A stretch of DNA of 64,000 nucleotides, taken from positions 1,373,668-1,437,667 of the forward strand of contig CAADRB010000018.1 of NCBI GenBank assembly GCA_900708905.1, written 5' to 3'. Source of the stretch: Hymenolepis diminuta (taxonomy: Eukaryota > Platyhelminthes > Cestoda > Cyclophyllidea > Hymenolepididae). Position numbers and translations under genes: made by a program. The notes beneath the pieces are model-generated. The model saw nothing but the letters and a program-made list of their open reading frames with translations. It made no database searches and was not told where the DNA came from. Positions 27,360 through 39,925 of this stretch are shown one piece after another. Position 1 is the stretch's first letter. Each line of letters begins with the position of its first letter.

Positions 27360-30300
27360 TTATAGAACAAATTTTCGATAAATTAAGATGGACGGTGAAT
27401 CAAGAGAATCTAGTTTGTAAAAATAAGATGTAGCAACCATTTTGCACGATGGTTGCTTCCATCTAAATTGGCGCATATATCTTGAGTCCCAGCTTTTCAT
27501 TGAATCACTGCTCTCATATTGGTTCCCCTTTTGAGCTAGCATGGTTGCTAGCTTAAAATACTTCCAATGCCCCAGTAACAAAGTGTTTGGTGGCTCACTG
27601 TAGTAATATATGTTCAAGAAAATACCAGTATTGGAGGGTTCGAAACTTCCTGAAAATAATTTTAGCACAAACGAAGACAAACTAAATAGATGGCCGACAG
27701 AAATACGTGGGAGCTGTTTAGAAGTGGCCAAAAAATAAAGTACATTCAGTATGCAATTTTAATCTTTTCAGCTTAGTAGTTCTTATACAAGGTGACTGAG
27801 AAGTAATTTCCATTTTAAAAATCAGGTAATTTATTTGTTTACCAGCCTCTGTACTAACTTGCAACTCAAGAAGTACGATTTTATTTGAAATACAGATTAT
27901 GAAAGTGTTTTGGAGTCAGTTAAACAGCTTCTAGAACATATGATCCTGCCATTTGTAGAGCAGTTCATTAGGGTCTTCGAACCGATTTGAGTGCGTAATG
28001 GTTTATCATCATGCTTGCATTCGAATAATTGCTTTCCGAATTTCATAGTGAGCTGATAGCTTTGTACGCCCCTGCATATTTAAACTTCTGAAGATTTTTA
28101 TAGGAAGATGCTTTTCAACCATCCTGCATATGTATTGATTAAAATTTATTTACAAGTATGAATAAATTAAAAAAAGCATGTCAATGCAAATATATGGACC
28201 AAAGATAAAGGAAACAGTCTTACGTCACTAACATCATCAGTCAGTTTTCGAGAATCAGCCTTGCCAAACTGTAAATTTGAGAGATGTCCTCTAACAATTT
28301 AGAAATTATTCGGTGTCACTGTTTACTATAGCGTTTGATCACTGGTGCATGATGGTTTTTACTCTGCGAATGCTGGAACAATACACCTTTTGAAATAAAC
28401 TTTGGACATACTTTGTGGGTACAATTATTAAGAATTGCATTAAAAGTTAAATCCTGATATTTAAAATAGTTTTTTGAGGTATAGAACTTGAGGATTACCG
28501 TTTACTGCAGAATAAAGATTGAGTTAACAGATGTAGTGCTATGAAAGTTTAGAAATAGCCAAAGGACTAGCTCACCTTAGTACTTAATGAAGTGCTGAAG
28601 CTGTTGAAGCTGATTTGGAGAAGCTGCAGATGGGGAGGAGCTGGCTGACGGAGTTTACCGATAAGAGTTGGAGATAAGAGCCGAGGTGGGAATCGGGCTG
28701 TTGTGATGGGAATCGAAGACGTAGCACAAGAATATAAATGGTTATATGTAGAAAAAAGACCGTTAGTATAATTAAAAGACTGGAAAATGCACCGGACACA
28801 ACGTTAGCATTCAAAAGGGGAGCATAGTATCTAACGCTGCCGATACGCTCCTGTCATTTGATATCGGTTTCGGTTAGTTAAAACTGTCCAAAAGCTAAAC
28901 TCAGACACCACAGTAACGGTCACTTATATCCAACCCATGAAAATTAAACTCGAAATCCTCTTTCAATATAGCTCTTCAGACTTTATTTGTCTACGGAAAA
29001 GAATTTATCATTATATTCTACCTATTACGAAAGACTAAATTTTAAATAATTATTGAATTATTCATACTTTACGATCAAATTATTTTTCAACAGAAATTGT
29101 TAACAAATTCAACAGTCTCTATAAAACAGTTGGTCATTCGCCGTTAGCTGGCTCAAGGATAGAAAAGTAGAGACAATAGATGAGTCATTTCCATGCTTTG
29201 GCAAACATTAACCTGCTAATGGCAGTAAATGAGTCATGAAGACCTTGAAAATTAAAAGATGAACATTTAATACGTGGCGTCTCTACCTAATGCACGTAAT
29301 GACTCATATCCATTCTGTCTAACTTCCAAATACTGATATTTCATTGGTTGTAAAATGGTCAACTCAACTCGGCGTATTGTATTTTAGCTCCTTAGCTTAG
29401 TTTACACTCAGAGTACCCTGACATTTAGTTCCTGCTTTTCCTATTCCTAATTTTTCTTCTTACTATTTTCTTCTCCCATTTCCTGTTTGTGACCAAAAAT
29501 ACTGGTGGTCTGCTCAACAATTGGTTTTCAGATTTTGGAAAGGCTTTTGCTTCCTGTTTGCTTAAAGGAAGATCATGATTTTTAATAAAGAGATATATCT
29601 TAGTCTAAAGTTGTCGGACTCCTATAAGTAGTTCAAAGGGTTGGATTTTGTGATATTTTTTTCGAGTATTGCTGATTTTTTAAACTTTTCTGTTCAATTT
29701 GAGTGGATTCTAGTGGTCCTTACCATTACTGAAAACGTCTAAGGTGGTAGTAAAATAAATTCGTCGAGACTGTATGGTCAACGGCTCAACTGAATAAATT
29801 AGGCAATTAGATCGAAATGTCATGAATCCAGAGATCAACTCCCAAAATCTGCAGCTGAAAAATTAGGACAAGACGCAGCGAACTGTATCTGTGAAGAACA
29901 TAATTTTACAATTGGATAAATTTGAAATTCAAGTCAAGTAAAGATCATTAGAGTCCTTGAACTAACCTTAAGGATACTCAACTTGACCCCCTTCACCCTT
30001 TTATTAGATTATTCAAATGTATCCCAAGTCTGGATGCATACACATGACATGCTTTACCTTGGGTAATGATAACAACATAACCAGACATTATGTACCCCTA
30101 AACTAATACAAAGAGGGAAATCCATACAAAAATATACTTAATTTAACAACTGTTAATAGAAAACACTATAACTTGACAGGTCTGACGCTGAAAGTACAAC
30201 AGATTAATGGAGGAATACTATTTTTAAACCTTTTAAAGACGAAATTTACAGAAGAAAGATATTGTCCAGTGGAATCTTACAAAAAAAGGAAATAGAAATC

Positions 30301-33300
30301 AAGTGCTCGAAAAGTTATCAATAGTTTTAAAATCTGAAAATATATGTTGGAGAGCTTAAAACCTTCCTTCTGTAATAAGTTGGTCACCTGAAGTAAATGT
30401 GGTGCGCAGAAAGGAGATTGCGAAGTTTACAAACAGATAGGTACTACATTTCGATAGCCACACCTTGTATTTTGCTGGTTATAAAATTCTGCTCATTTAT
30501 TTAAATTCAAAATTAAGAAACATAAATGGGTGTAGTAATGCTTCCTTGTAAATATCGTCAGGGAAATAATTCGTTAATTCAAAATAAAAGAAAACCGAAA
30601 TTTTCGAAAGATGATCGAAATGTTCAAAGTCGTGCATCATTTTGTCTAACTAGAGATATGGAAAAAATGAATCATTCACGATCAAGGGACAATTATTCAT
30701 TCATTGTCAACCAGTGCAGATTGAATTCAAGTCACATGAAATTTTAAACATATATTGGAGCCTTAGTACATTCATTGCCTAATAAGATTTACGATTTAAG
30801 AAAGAAATTATAAATGCAATAAATTCCGTGCCTGGATTAAGTATTTTATTCATCATGTGCTTCTAATCTTAATCTCCACTCACCACTGCATCAAAAATAG
30901 TTCAGTCATGTGCAATGCATTCTCTTGCATGCATCATTTTATTTGTGCGGCCGTGGTTAATCCGTGTCCATTACAATGACCACATCCCCTTGATTTATAT
31001 AAATTATTATTGAATCCCTTGGCAGGCGTCGCAGCAGGCATCCTTGAGTATTCTTACGCTCATAAAGACCATACCATTCATTCATTTATTCTGAACGCTG
31101 TCCAGTAATCCAGCACATTCTTGTGCGAAATTTCGTTCTTGCGTTTTATTTAATATTGCGCAATATTTGAATACTATTGATCGTTTTGCTGTGATGACTT
31201 CATTTGATACTAACCTTAAAAACAATCATATTACTCTAAATTAAAAACAGAGGAAAAACAGGTATTGTACTAGCTTTCTCACAATCAATAGCATTCAGCA
31301 CATCCATTATTAAAGGAAGAAAGTATCACTTAAAATAAATTTATTTATCTGTAACTGTCCGTTAATTGTAATGCAAATATTTTATTTATAAGGTGTTATA
31401 AGCCATATTGACTTCCAAAATTGCTACAAATTCCAGAACTGATTAGTGATGTGTAGTTATCTTAATACTAGGGTTTACTCAAAAATTGTGCAATTTAGCA
31501 CGTTTTAACAAATATGGATAAATTATCAATAAATTGTTAATTTAATTTTCTTGGATAAAATTATTCGCTTTATCCAACACCTCCCAGTGAAAGTTATTTC
31601 TCTATACGCCTGGGCGTCGGATCCACCTTGAATCTTTTTAGAGGTCTTCTAAAGCGCCCAGAGTAATTGTCAGGCCGATAACGGCATTGGGTCTTCAGAG
31701 TTTCAAAATCCCAAGGCAGAGGGTGGTCATATGTGTCCAGATACATATCCGTTGAATTTATTTTCAATTTGACAGTTAAAGCTGCTTACTGAGAACGGAG
31801 ATTTTTTGCGATGGTTCACATAGATTTGAACAACAGCTGTAAAGACTTAAAAGTCTCTCCTACCCTCTCCTCTCCTGGAGGCATGAGAAGCAGCCTTTTC
31901 AATTTGTCAATAAGTTGCTCATCCAGACCATTGAGATTAGACGGGAAGTGAGAATGGAAAATAATAGGACTACGCCAAAAGTTCTCAAATAGAGTAGAGG
32001 AGAACTTGACGACATTTCTAGGCATAATGACTTTTCGTACACTCTAATTGGCAAGTGCTGTCGGAGGCTGTTAATGACGATACCGGCTGTGGTATATCCT
32101 CAAGCTAATTTGAATACGAGATCAATGTGAGGCCAAAAGACGTTAGTTTAATAGTATCTAAGATCCTGGTGATGAGGAATTGCAGCCTCGCCTGCATTTT
32201 GTCAATCACTATTGAAACTGTTTCATTTGAGAGAGAAACGGGCTTAGCAAGACTGATTCCCTTGAGCTGCTTACATTTATCATCCACCAGAGCAAGTAAG
32301 GTTTCGTAAATGTATTTTAATTCCTATCTGAAATATTCACCGAAAAATCCGTATGTTATGAGAAACCAAATTAAAATAACATCGTTTTCTTTGGAGAATA
32401 CGGGGGCTCGTTTACAAGCTTAAATTAATATCCTTCATTCTTTCTAGCTCGAAAGAGTGAATCCTTTTCCTAATTGATTTTAGTGACTTCAGCACACCTA
32501 AAGTTACAAGGTAGAAGGAAGGTCGGATTACTTTACCTCAAAGATAATTAATTAGTTTAACAAAATCTCTTCATGTGACTAACAGTTGAAAGTAAGCCTA
32601 TCGAGTGACCGACGATAGGTTCATGCAGATTAATCATCGAGAAAGGAAGATCAGAATTGCAAAAAATTCAAAGATCACCTAGAAGATGTGAGTTTCTCAT
32701 TCGGATTTGAAGCATAGATCATGCAGTTTTGAATCATATACATGACTAGAGCGAATGAAAAGTCAAAAGTTAAGGCTTTAAATGGGAGATTCCAAAGAAT
32801 AGCATATCTTTTTGGAAAGTTTCAGAATACTAGAGGAAATCAAATGAATTTCAATGCCAAATGCCAAAAGAGAAGTGAGGAGATTGCTTTTCTAATTTCG
32901 AACGCTAATTTTAGATATTACATGACAAATTAATTCCAAATTAATCTTCGTAAAAATTACAATAAATCATCTTTCATAAAATGTGCTTTGGGGCAACAAA
33001 TTTTTATCAAATACACCTCAACTTTCTGCGCATTCTACCAAGATAAATAAGTGTATCATAATTACCCCTCGGCGGCAAAGAACGCAGTATCTGTGATAAA
33101 TTATGCAAGTTTACTTTGATTTTTAATGATAAAATTCAAAATGTTTTGAAGGATCATGCGTTGGGTAGTCTTCTGACAATCTTACTAAATGTGTGTTAAT
33201 GCCTTAGTTCTTATAAACAAAGATATTTGTATTTCTTACTGACATAGGTGCTTTTTTACCGACTGAGATACTTGAGAGGGTTCCGTTAGCTTTGAAGGAG

Positions 33301-36300
33301 TTTGTTTCAATACATGCTGGATATCTTTGGTCCTTTCAGAAGTATATGTTTGCATTCGTACGTATTTTTTTATTCTGCTCTTTCATAAACTATTTCAAAT
33401 TCATCTGACTGCACAACAGGATTTGGCCATGTTTATAGGATCGGATGGCAAAAAGTAAAGTCGTTAGTTGGTAAAAGCCATTCTAAAACCCTACATTGAC
33501 CAAATCTGGGAATAATTTTTTAACCATGAATAAGTAAAAATCTAGTATATTTATTTATTATATAATAAAGATTTTCATAAAATAAAGACATTGTCAATAT
33601 AATAAATCCTAATTAATAAATGCGATCAACATTTGAGAGGAATATCACAATGAATAATGGCATATTCTACGGTTTCCAAACACCATGGAACATCTGAAAA
33701 GGAATTCAAATAAATTTTAACAAAAACTTTGCAAAAGAAGTTTTAACAATGTGCTCTCTTATTTCTGAGTTCTAATCATGAATAGAACATGAAAAATTAA
33801 TTCAGAACAATGTTAAATGAACCAAAAAAGTTGCACGAAAATTGCCGAAAATATTCTGAGGTGACGATTTGGGCCGAATGCTCCACATTTTGAGCTTTGC
33901 GAAGTCCATCAGGAAAAACAAATGCATCGAAATTAGAATTCTATTAGAAAGTACAGGATCTATAATTATAGGGTCATATAATTCTTACTTACTACTGAAA
34001 TTGAGCTCTCGGAATGAGATCGCATTAAAATTTGGAGTAGAAACTCTGACAAGTGTTAATAACGTTCCATACCACCATGATTATATCATAAAAATTATGG
34101 TAGAAGGACTAACATCCAAAATATAATTAGATATGAAATAATTATGTGCAATACCTGCGTACTCTGACTAATAGGTCTGTATTGTGCACTTACTGCCTCA
34201 CTCTTCTACCCTAGTTATCGACGAACAAAGGCGGCCACATCGGACAGCCTTTCTAATTACATTTTATTGAACCTTTACAAACGCAATTTCGTTTTCATAT
34301 ACGCACTTTAAATGCGTAACCCAGCTCTCCTAACAGATATATAAACACACTCTCTCTGCCCTCTTCATCACTTACGAATATCCAATACACCACTGATTCA
34401 ATTAAACTCTCGTTCTTCTGATTTGGGAAAGGTTATGGTATCTCACTGGCCACTACGCCTGCCTATGGACTCAATTAAAATATGTTTACTATGAAAAACT
34501 CATTTCATCACCTTTTTATTCAGCTAAACAAAAATGCCTAGTGATTTTCTCCAAGCCGCTAACCGTCCAGCACCTCCTAAACCTCAAATTGGGCCATCTC
34601 TAAAAGTTTCTCTGAGTCTTCATGATTGTCTATGTGCCGAACCTCAAACCTGTGTCGGATTTTGTTCATAAAGTCTCTCCATTCTATGCCACTTTCCCAT
34701 TCTCATGAAACCCACCTTTGCTGAACAAAGCCCTAAAGAGTAAGCGCTCCACTACATCTGTGACAGTAGTCCTCCTAGTCCAGAGTCGACCTGCTGACAC
34801 ACCAGAGAGAAACGAGAACTGAACTTTATTACCGATCAATACTCAAACTCCCTGGCGAGATGCCTTTAATCTTATCGTAATCGCATCATGATGGCTTTAA
34901 TAATCTTCAGCATATACAATAAAGGGTTTATAAGCGACAAGCAGTCGCAACTCGCCCACAAACATCCGATTCCCAAAATCAAACTATCTGATGCTGACGG
35001 ATCCCAAGGGTTAAGGGGCGCAAGCTGACTCAGAGGTTTGGTATCTCTGTTTTGTGCCAATACCTAATTGTCAGTCGGCGACTGTTGCCCAAATCTACAA
35101 TTACACAGGGTAAACCGCTTTGGCTCTCTTAGTGTTGGAGAAATTGACGACCCATAAGTTAACTTAAAGTTATTATTAATGACGAACCGAAGTAATCTAA
35201 GGTTTGTCACATTAAACATTATATGTGAGGTGATAGTTAAAATAAATTTATTTGAATTAATGATTGAAAGTGCAGTTGTTATGCTTGTACTTAACTATTG
35301 TACAGCTAGCAAAAGTAACGTCAGCAAGTCGACAACGTACTTTACCTTCTTTCTACTTTAAATAGGAGGCGCACTTTGTCAAAACGTAAAAAACAATCTA
35401 CAGGCTCCAATTTCCTTTCTAATTTCAACTAACAGGATACGCCCATTTTTTCCACTGCGATATTTACATAGATGAAAACACACATACGCACGCATTCCTC
35501 ATTTATTAATTTAACTCTTTTTACATCTTATTTTTCCCCTTTGATGTCTAATCACCTCTTTCTTACCTTTTCTCACACACTCTTCTTCTCCATTACTGGC
35601 CTATTTATATTTTAAAGGCATTTATGTACTTGTTTACCCTTTGAGAAGTAATTGGCTTTTTCCTTATTGTAATCCTATATTAACCAAACCAGGTATGATG
35701 GACTGTCCAATCACTGATTTTGGGAGGTATCATAATATATATCTTGTGACGGCCAAACCAGATGTATCTAGTTTTAATGAGCTCATTAAAGTAGGAGCTG
35801 AAGAAAAAGGGAAACAATTCTGTGCGCGTAATCATTTATTTGTTGAGAACCATTTATTTCTTTGTCAAGCTATTAAACTAGTAGATTTTAGATCTTTTTG
35901 TTTCTAAAAAAACATCTGATTCTCGATTCTGTACTTTTTTCATTTCACCAATTTGTGGAATTTTAAGTGTGGTTTTTTGTTATTAATCATTCCGGTGAAA
36001 CATAGGATTTGGACGTGAATGTATTATAAATTTTAGGTAGCTGTCTGCATCAATAACGAAAATGCTACCAAAGCTCACGGCGATAAGGAAGTTTAAAATG
36101 AAGAGTGTTGTATTTGGCGCCTGCTTGAGTCTTCCCAGGTTTTGATAGACATTTCGATGCACAGTGAGCAATAAGATCTTGCTGATTGATAAAGGTTATT
36201 AGCAAAAACTCGGATTCTTGACTAACGGTTAATTATTGTCAACACGTGCAAATTCTAATCAAATTAATTTTGATACAATGCATTAAAATCATGCGCTTCA

Positions 36301-37707
36301 GCCTTATTTTAAATGACAGATCAAGGACTATTATAATGTGCAGCATCTACAGCTGTTAATGTTATTTAATTTATTAATATAGCTGGGGCCATTTTGATAT
36401 GACTGGGACAAGAAAAATTCTAACATCAATTTGTTGCCCTGATGTATACGAAAAATACCTCACTATACAAGCACATAATAATTTTCCTTATTCATTTTTT
36501 ACATAATAATAATTCTTTATTTCTAAATGTCGTCAAGTAAAAAACCAGAGATAGTTCTGCCTGTTCCACGTAGTCTCTTTTTTCATTTTCATCCTTTTGG
36601 GACGCAGTAAATGCAAAATAAAATAGTAAGATACAATTATAAAACATCACATTCTACAGATTTGATAAAATTTAAGACAATATCTTGGCTAACGCATAAA
36701 ACAATGTACTTCAACAGTCCAGTTTATTTACTTCTTGCTAACAAAGATTTTTGAGCAATTCAGTAAATTTCAAAAATACTTATTATGATCAGTCAAAAAA
36801 TATCGAGGATACGAAATCAGAGAAACATACTAGAGCTTAACGATCCGCAAGGTTTAAATCAATTCGAAAATATACAAAATACGCCAAATATTTCAAAACT
36901 GTTTGGGATTTTGATTACAAAACTCAATGCTGGCTAGAAAAAAGTGTGCTCCTTCTCCTTTTCTTTCATATGTATTGAAAATCGACAAGTAGATATATAT
37001 TTAGATCCAGATAATGACAGTTGGTTAGTCTTCTAAGTAAATCATTGTTCTTGAATACTTCTATCCTCACTCCCCCCTTCCCCCCTCACCCACCAACTAC
37101 TGCTCAGTAGAGGTGCATTTGGAAATGATTTTCTTAAACTGATTCTTTTCCATGTTTTTCTAAAGCATCAAAGTTAAAGCATTGAAGTGAAACCAAAACA
37201 TATATACTGGTCCTTACAAAAATGTGTGCCTAATTAGCGAGATCTAACTTAAAAATGATTAAGAATGTGCTTTTAAGAAAATCTAATATTAACTAAAATC
37301 GTTCACACATGCATGGTTATCCACTATACCTCCAGGTTCATAATTAATGTTCTTGCTAGAAAATTAATGAATCCAATTTCATGGCTTTCTTCTGTTTTTA
37401 ATTTTTTAAAAATCCAGTTTATTGGTTTAGAAGAACATCAGTGAAGTCAATTCCAGCACTATTTATTTTGTAATTTAATTAAGTTAATTAATAAAAATGA
37501 ATCCATTTTATTATATAGAGCGATCGAAATGTGGCACTCACAAAATACCTAGTGTTTTAAATGTTCTCGAATGTGTCAACACCATATTATTAATTTAGAA
37601 AAACACATATCTGAGTGCAAAGATGGTGAAAGATAATTATAGAAGTATATGATAAGAGTGTTTTTAAAGCCGTCAAAATCCGTAAAACAACCCCAAGGCC
37701 GCTGGTT
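27360..37707 (-). CDS. Helical-repeat protein, tentatively Integrator complex subunit 7, C-terminal half
   Basis: Exons in transcript order: 37707-37607, 36181-36079, 32323-32118, 32017-31864 (or -31820), about 31783-31627, 28779-28576 and 27713-27360 (stop). Phases agree except at the junction entering the 31.7 kb exon, where a mini-intron or an alternative frame is needed. Pieces seen: LHSDIKILLLTVHRNVYQNL, FLIAELKYIYETLLALVDD, KLTSFGLTLIS, FENFWRSPIIFHSHFPSNLN, DTYDHPLPWDFETLKTQCRY, TTARFPPRLLSPTLIGKLRQ. The order and spacing of ELKYIYETLLALVDDKCKQL and WRSPIIFHSHF resemble human INTS7 (CEFVKLRIDLLQAF..., LLKVPLSFQRYFF), as I remember it. INTS7 is a nuclear HEAT/ARM-type Integrator subunit. 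The family name is uncertain; that these are real exons of one minus-strand gene is likelier. Confidence 0.48.
27780..28100. mobile_element. Possible decayed mariner-type relic
   Basis: The sequence AAGGTGACTGAGAAGTAATT at 27789 resembles the inverted end of one mariner subfamily (general form TTAGGTTG...GAAAGTAATTTC). Downstream, the minus strand carries a short transposase-tail-like fragment, ELLYKWQDHMF, with stops. I could not find the opposite end or any catalytic motif. It lies in the intron between the last two exons of the 27-38 kb gene. Confidence 0.22.
28860..31560. other. Long intron, no gene seen
   Basis: AT-rich sequence between two exons of the 27-38 kb minus-strand gene. The longest open frames are short and lack splice context or recognisable motifs. 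No repeat with a second copy in the window was noticed. Confidence 0.5.
32330..36070. other. Long intron with an LTR-like relic and a gag-like fragment
   Basis: This lies between exons 36181-36079 and 32323-32118 of the minus-strand gene. It contains the LTR-like relic at 34190-34440 and, just after it on the plus strand, a stop-interrupted coding-like stretch beginning PSDFLQAANRPAPPKPQIGP (from 34537). Its composition and position after an LTR would fit the N-terminus of a Gypsy gag protein. An unassigned 88-codon open frame lies at 35641-35907 on the plus strand. The remainder is AT-rich with nothing recognised. Confidence 0.35.
34190..34440 (+). repeat. Probable degraded LTR-family copy (most diverged)
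   Basis: The block order parallels the LTR-like copies at 41840-42365 and 56570-57010: AACGCAATTTCGTTTTCATA against CACGCAATTACGTTCTCATG, then a C/T-rich tract, then GATTCAATTAAACTCTCG in place of GTCTAATCAACTCTTGG. It is followed within 100 bases by the gag-like start at 34537. The similarity is weak, and the ends cannot be set by eye. Confidence 0.35.
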
Positions 37708-39470
37708 CTATAAAGACAGCTTGAATGGTTTATGAAACAGCAGTACAATTCAAATTTCAGTCGGAGCTTCATGTTATGTTTAAATATTTCTTGATCCTCT
37801 TTCATATAAATCGGATTAGTAATAAATTATTTCATTTTGAATTTAAGAAACTACTTCACAATAAACCGCCAGATATCGTTTACTGCTAAGCATGCATGTG
37901 CTTATTTTAATACACAAAACTTGTTCAGTAAAGAAAATTTTTTTGTTTTCGGCGTTTTCTATAAACATGTTATAAAATTTAAAATTGTTCAATGAGTTTG
38001 CAAATGTCCTTATTGCTCTGTAGGATTTAATTTTAACAGACAAAATGCGGCAGAACAATGAACCAAAACAATAAGGGGAAAATTTAATCATATGAGTGAA
38101 TCCAAGTCAGGCGCTTTAGACCATGCATAATCACCTTGCTTTCTCAGATTTGAGAAAAAATAGTGCATTGGTGAAATTAACCATCCTAATTAACTACCGA
38201 TCAGCAAGAAATGGAAAGAATTCGCTCAGTAATCCGGAGAAAAAACCACGAAAACTGAATTTTGGAACGTTAAGCCGTAAAGGACATATTAAGGTAAATA
38301 TTTTAAAACCCAATCCAAAAATAACACGAAATAAGATTCCGATATTAATCTCAGAATAGTTCCGATCGAATTTCCTTTATTATTTACTGGAATTTACTGC
38401 TACCAAGTTTCCATGGCTTTGACACGATAAAAAACTGTAAGTTTTTTTAACCTTGGCCGGCATATGCTATTGTCGGTGGTTCGAACGACATTTACAAAGT
38501 TCATATGTTAACCCTCTTAATAAATGGTAATATATTTAGGAGATTGTCATATTCGTATAAGGTAATATGTTTAAAAGTGGTTAAAAATGAATTTCTTTCC
38601 AATTCTACGAGGCAAATTTCTATTCTACCTCTGGATTCACATCGGCAAGGACTTGAAAGAGAAAATCAAAATACTGCTTCCATTAATAAATTTTATTCTT
38701 ATTTAGTTCGTTTGGAAAAAACAGTCTGCTCTTTTAGGTTAAAATGGAATTCACTTTTTCTAAACGTTCTCATTTACTTTTATTTGCATTATTGCCTATT
38801 TCACACACTATTTCAAATTCATTTTATTGGTAGAAGAACGTGCTCAACATAGCATCAGATCTTATTCTGTAAACTGGTCTCAGATATGAAAATGATAGCG
38901 GTGCCACTCGCAAGTTAACTAAGTGTTAAAGACTTTAGTTTAGTAATTTTATTTATTTTGCTAATTACTACAAATTAGTTGTTAAGCAGCCAATTACTTA
39001 ACCACCACCTGATAACGTGTGCAATACAGATTTCAACTCCTTTTTCACGTCACTATTGTGATTTGTTTATCTTAACACCAGCAGCACCATTTTTAACCTA
39101 CACATCTATATATCTCAAAAGATTTCAAAATGACAATACAATGGAATATTGATTTCATTATTTGCTTGAAAATAATTTCAATAGCTTATTAATGAACTAG
39201 TGACACTCTAATTCAACAAATGTTGGGTCCGCATTAATACCTTTTTTCATTTTATATGCAACATTTGCAAGAAGTACATTGTGTCACAAATGGCCTTTTC
39301 ATTTAATTAATCGGAACAGATTTGACGAAAATGTAAGCTCCATGGGATGATGCTACGTAGATAATTATATTACAATGACATTTGCAAGATATTTACGATA
39401 ACTTACTTAATTTTTTTATATTTCACGAAGATCTGTCTTGCCAAGACGTTTGACTTTGAAGGATGAATCC
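37708..39470. other. AT-rich intergenic or intronic stretch, no gene seen
   Basis: Contains a 115-codon open frame on the plus strand (38505-38852) without recognisable motifs, and a 78-codon lysine-rich frame at 38123-38359. Neither has flanking splice signals that decide for a real exon. If the 27-38 kb gene extends to 46 kb, this is one of its introns. Confidence 0.4.
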
Positions 39471-39479
39471 CTATGGGCT

Positions 39480-39925
39480 TTCTATATTATCACTAATCAC
39501 TGAGACCTAATTATCTCGGTCTCACAGTAATGCTTGAGGTAGTTGACCCTACTATAACCTCAAGCTCCCTACGAATAACCATCATGTCCATAACGTGGTT
39601 TATTTTACTAATGGGATAAGTAATAGTCCCTGAATGAGCGTTGTGAGGGTTCAGCTTCCCCGTGTCAATGTTCAAATCATTGCACCTGTTCATACTATTT
39701 CTTCTATATGAGACTGCATAAAGCCCTTTTACACATGCACACGATACACGTACACACACATTTGTCAATTACCAGGTCTTTCGCTTTCCTCTCATCTCCT
39801 CTGTCCCTTATCTCTCTCTTACCATCCTTAATCCTCAGTGCGGTTCGTTCAATACATTTTGGTCTGATCAGCTCCCGGTGTCTTACTCTAAAACTGCTTA
39901 AGCTTTTACTCGAACAGCAATAACT
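39480..39925 (+). repeat. LTR-like repeat, copy 1
   Basis: Ordered similarity with 41840-42365 in the same orientation. Shared pieces include AATTATCTCGGTCTCA against AATTATCTCGTCCTCA, TGCTTGAGG...TAACCTCA against TGCTTGAAA...TAACCCCA, GTGGTTTATTTTA against GTGGTCTATTTTA, a C/T-rich tract, and the end block GCGGTTCGTTCAATACAT then TGGTCTGATCAGCTCCCGG. The length (about 450 bases), the internal C/T-rich tract and the presence of several copies suggest a retroelement LTR. No polymerase genes adjoin it. Confidence 0.58.

Noticed and set aside
35641..35907. 88-codon plus-strand frame
   Set aside because: No family recognised and no clean acceptor or donor; not enough to call a gene.
38471..38491. 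tRNA T-arm-like motif GGTTCGAAC
   Set aside because: The flanking bases do not form the standard five-pair T stem, and no acceptor, D or anticodon arms are found at the right distances.
38505..38852. 115-codon plus-strand frame
   Set aside because: No motif and no deciding splice or start context; such lengths occur by chance in this AT-rich sequence. Kept only as a note in the stretch description.
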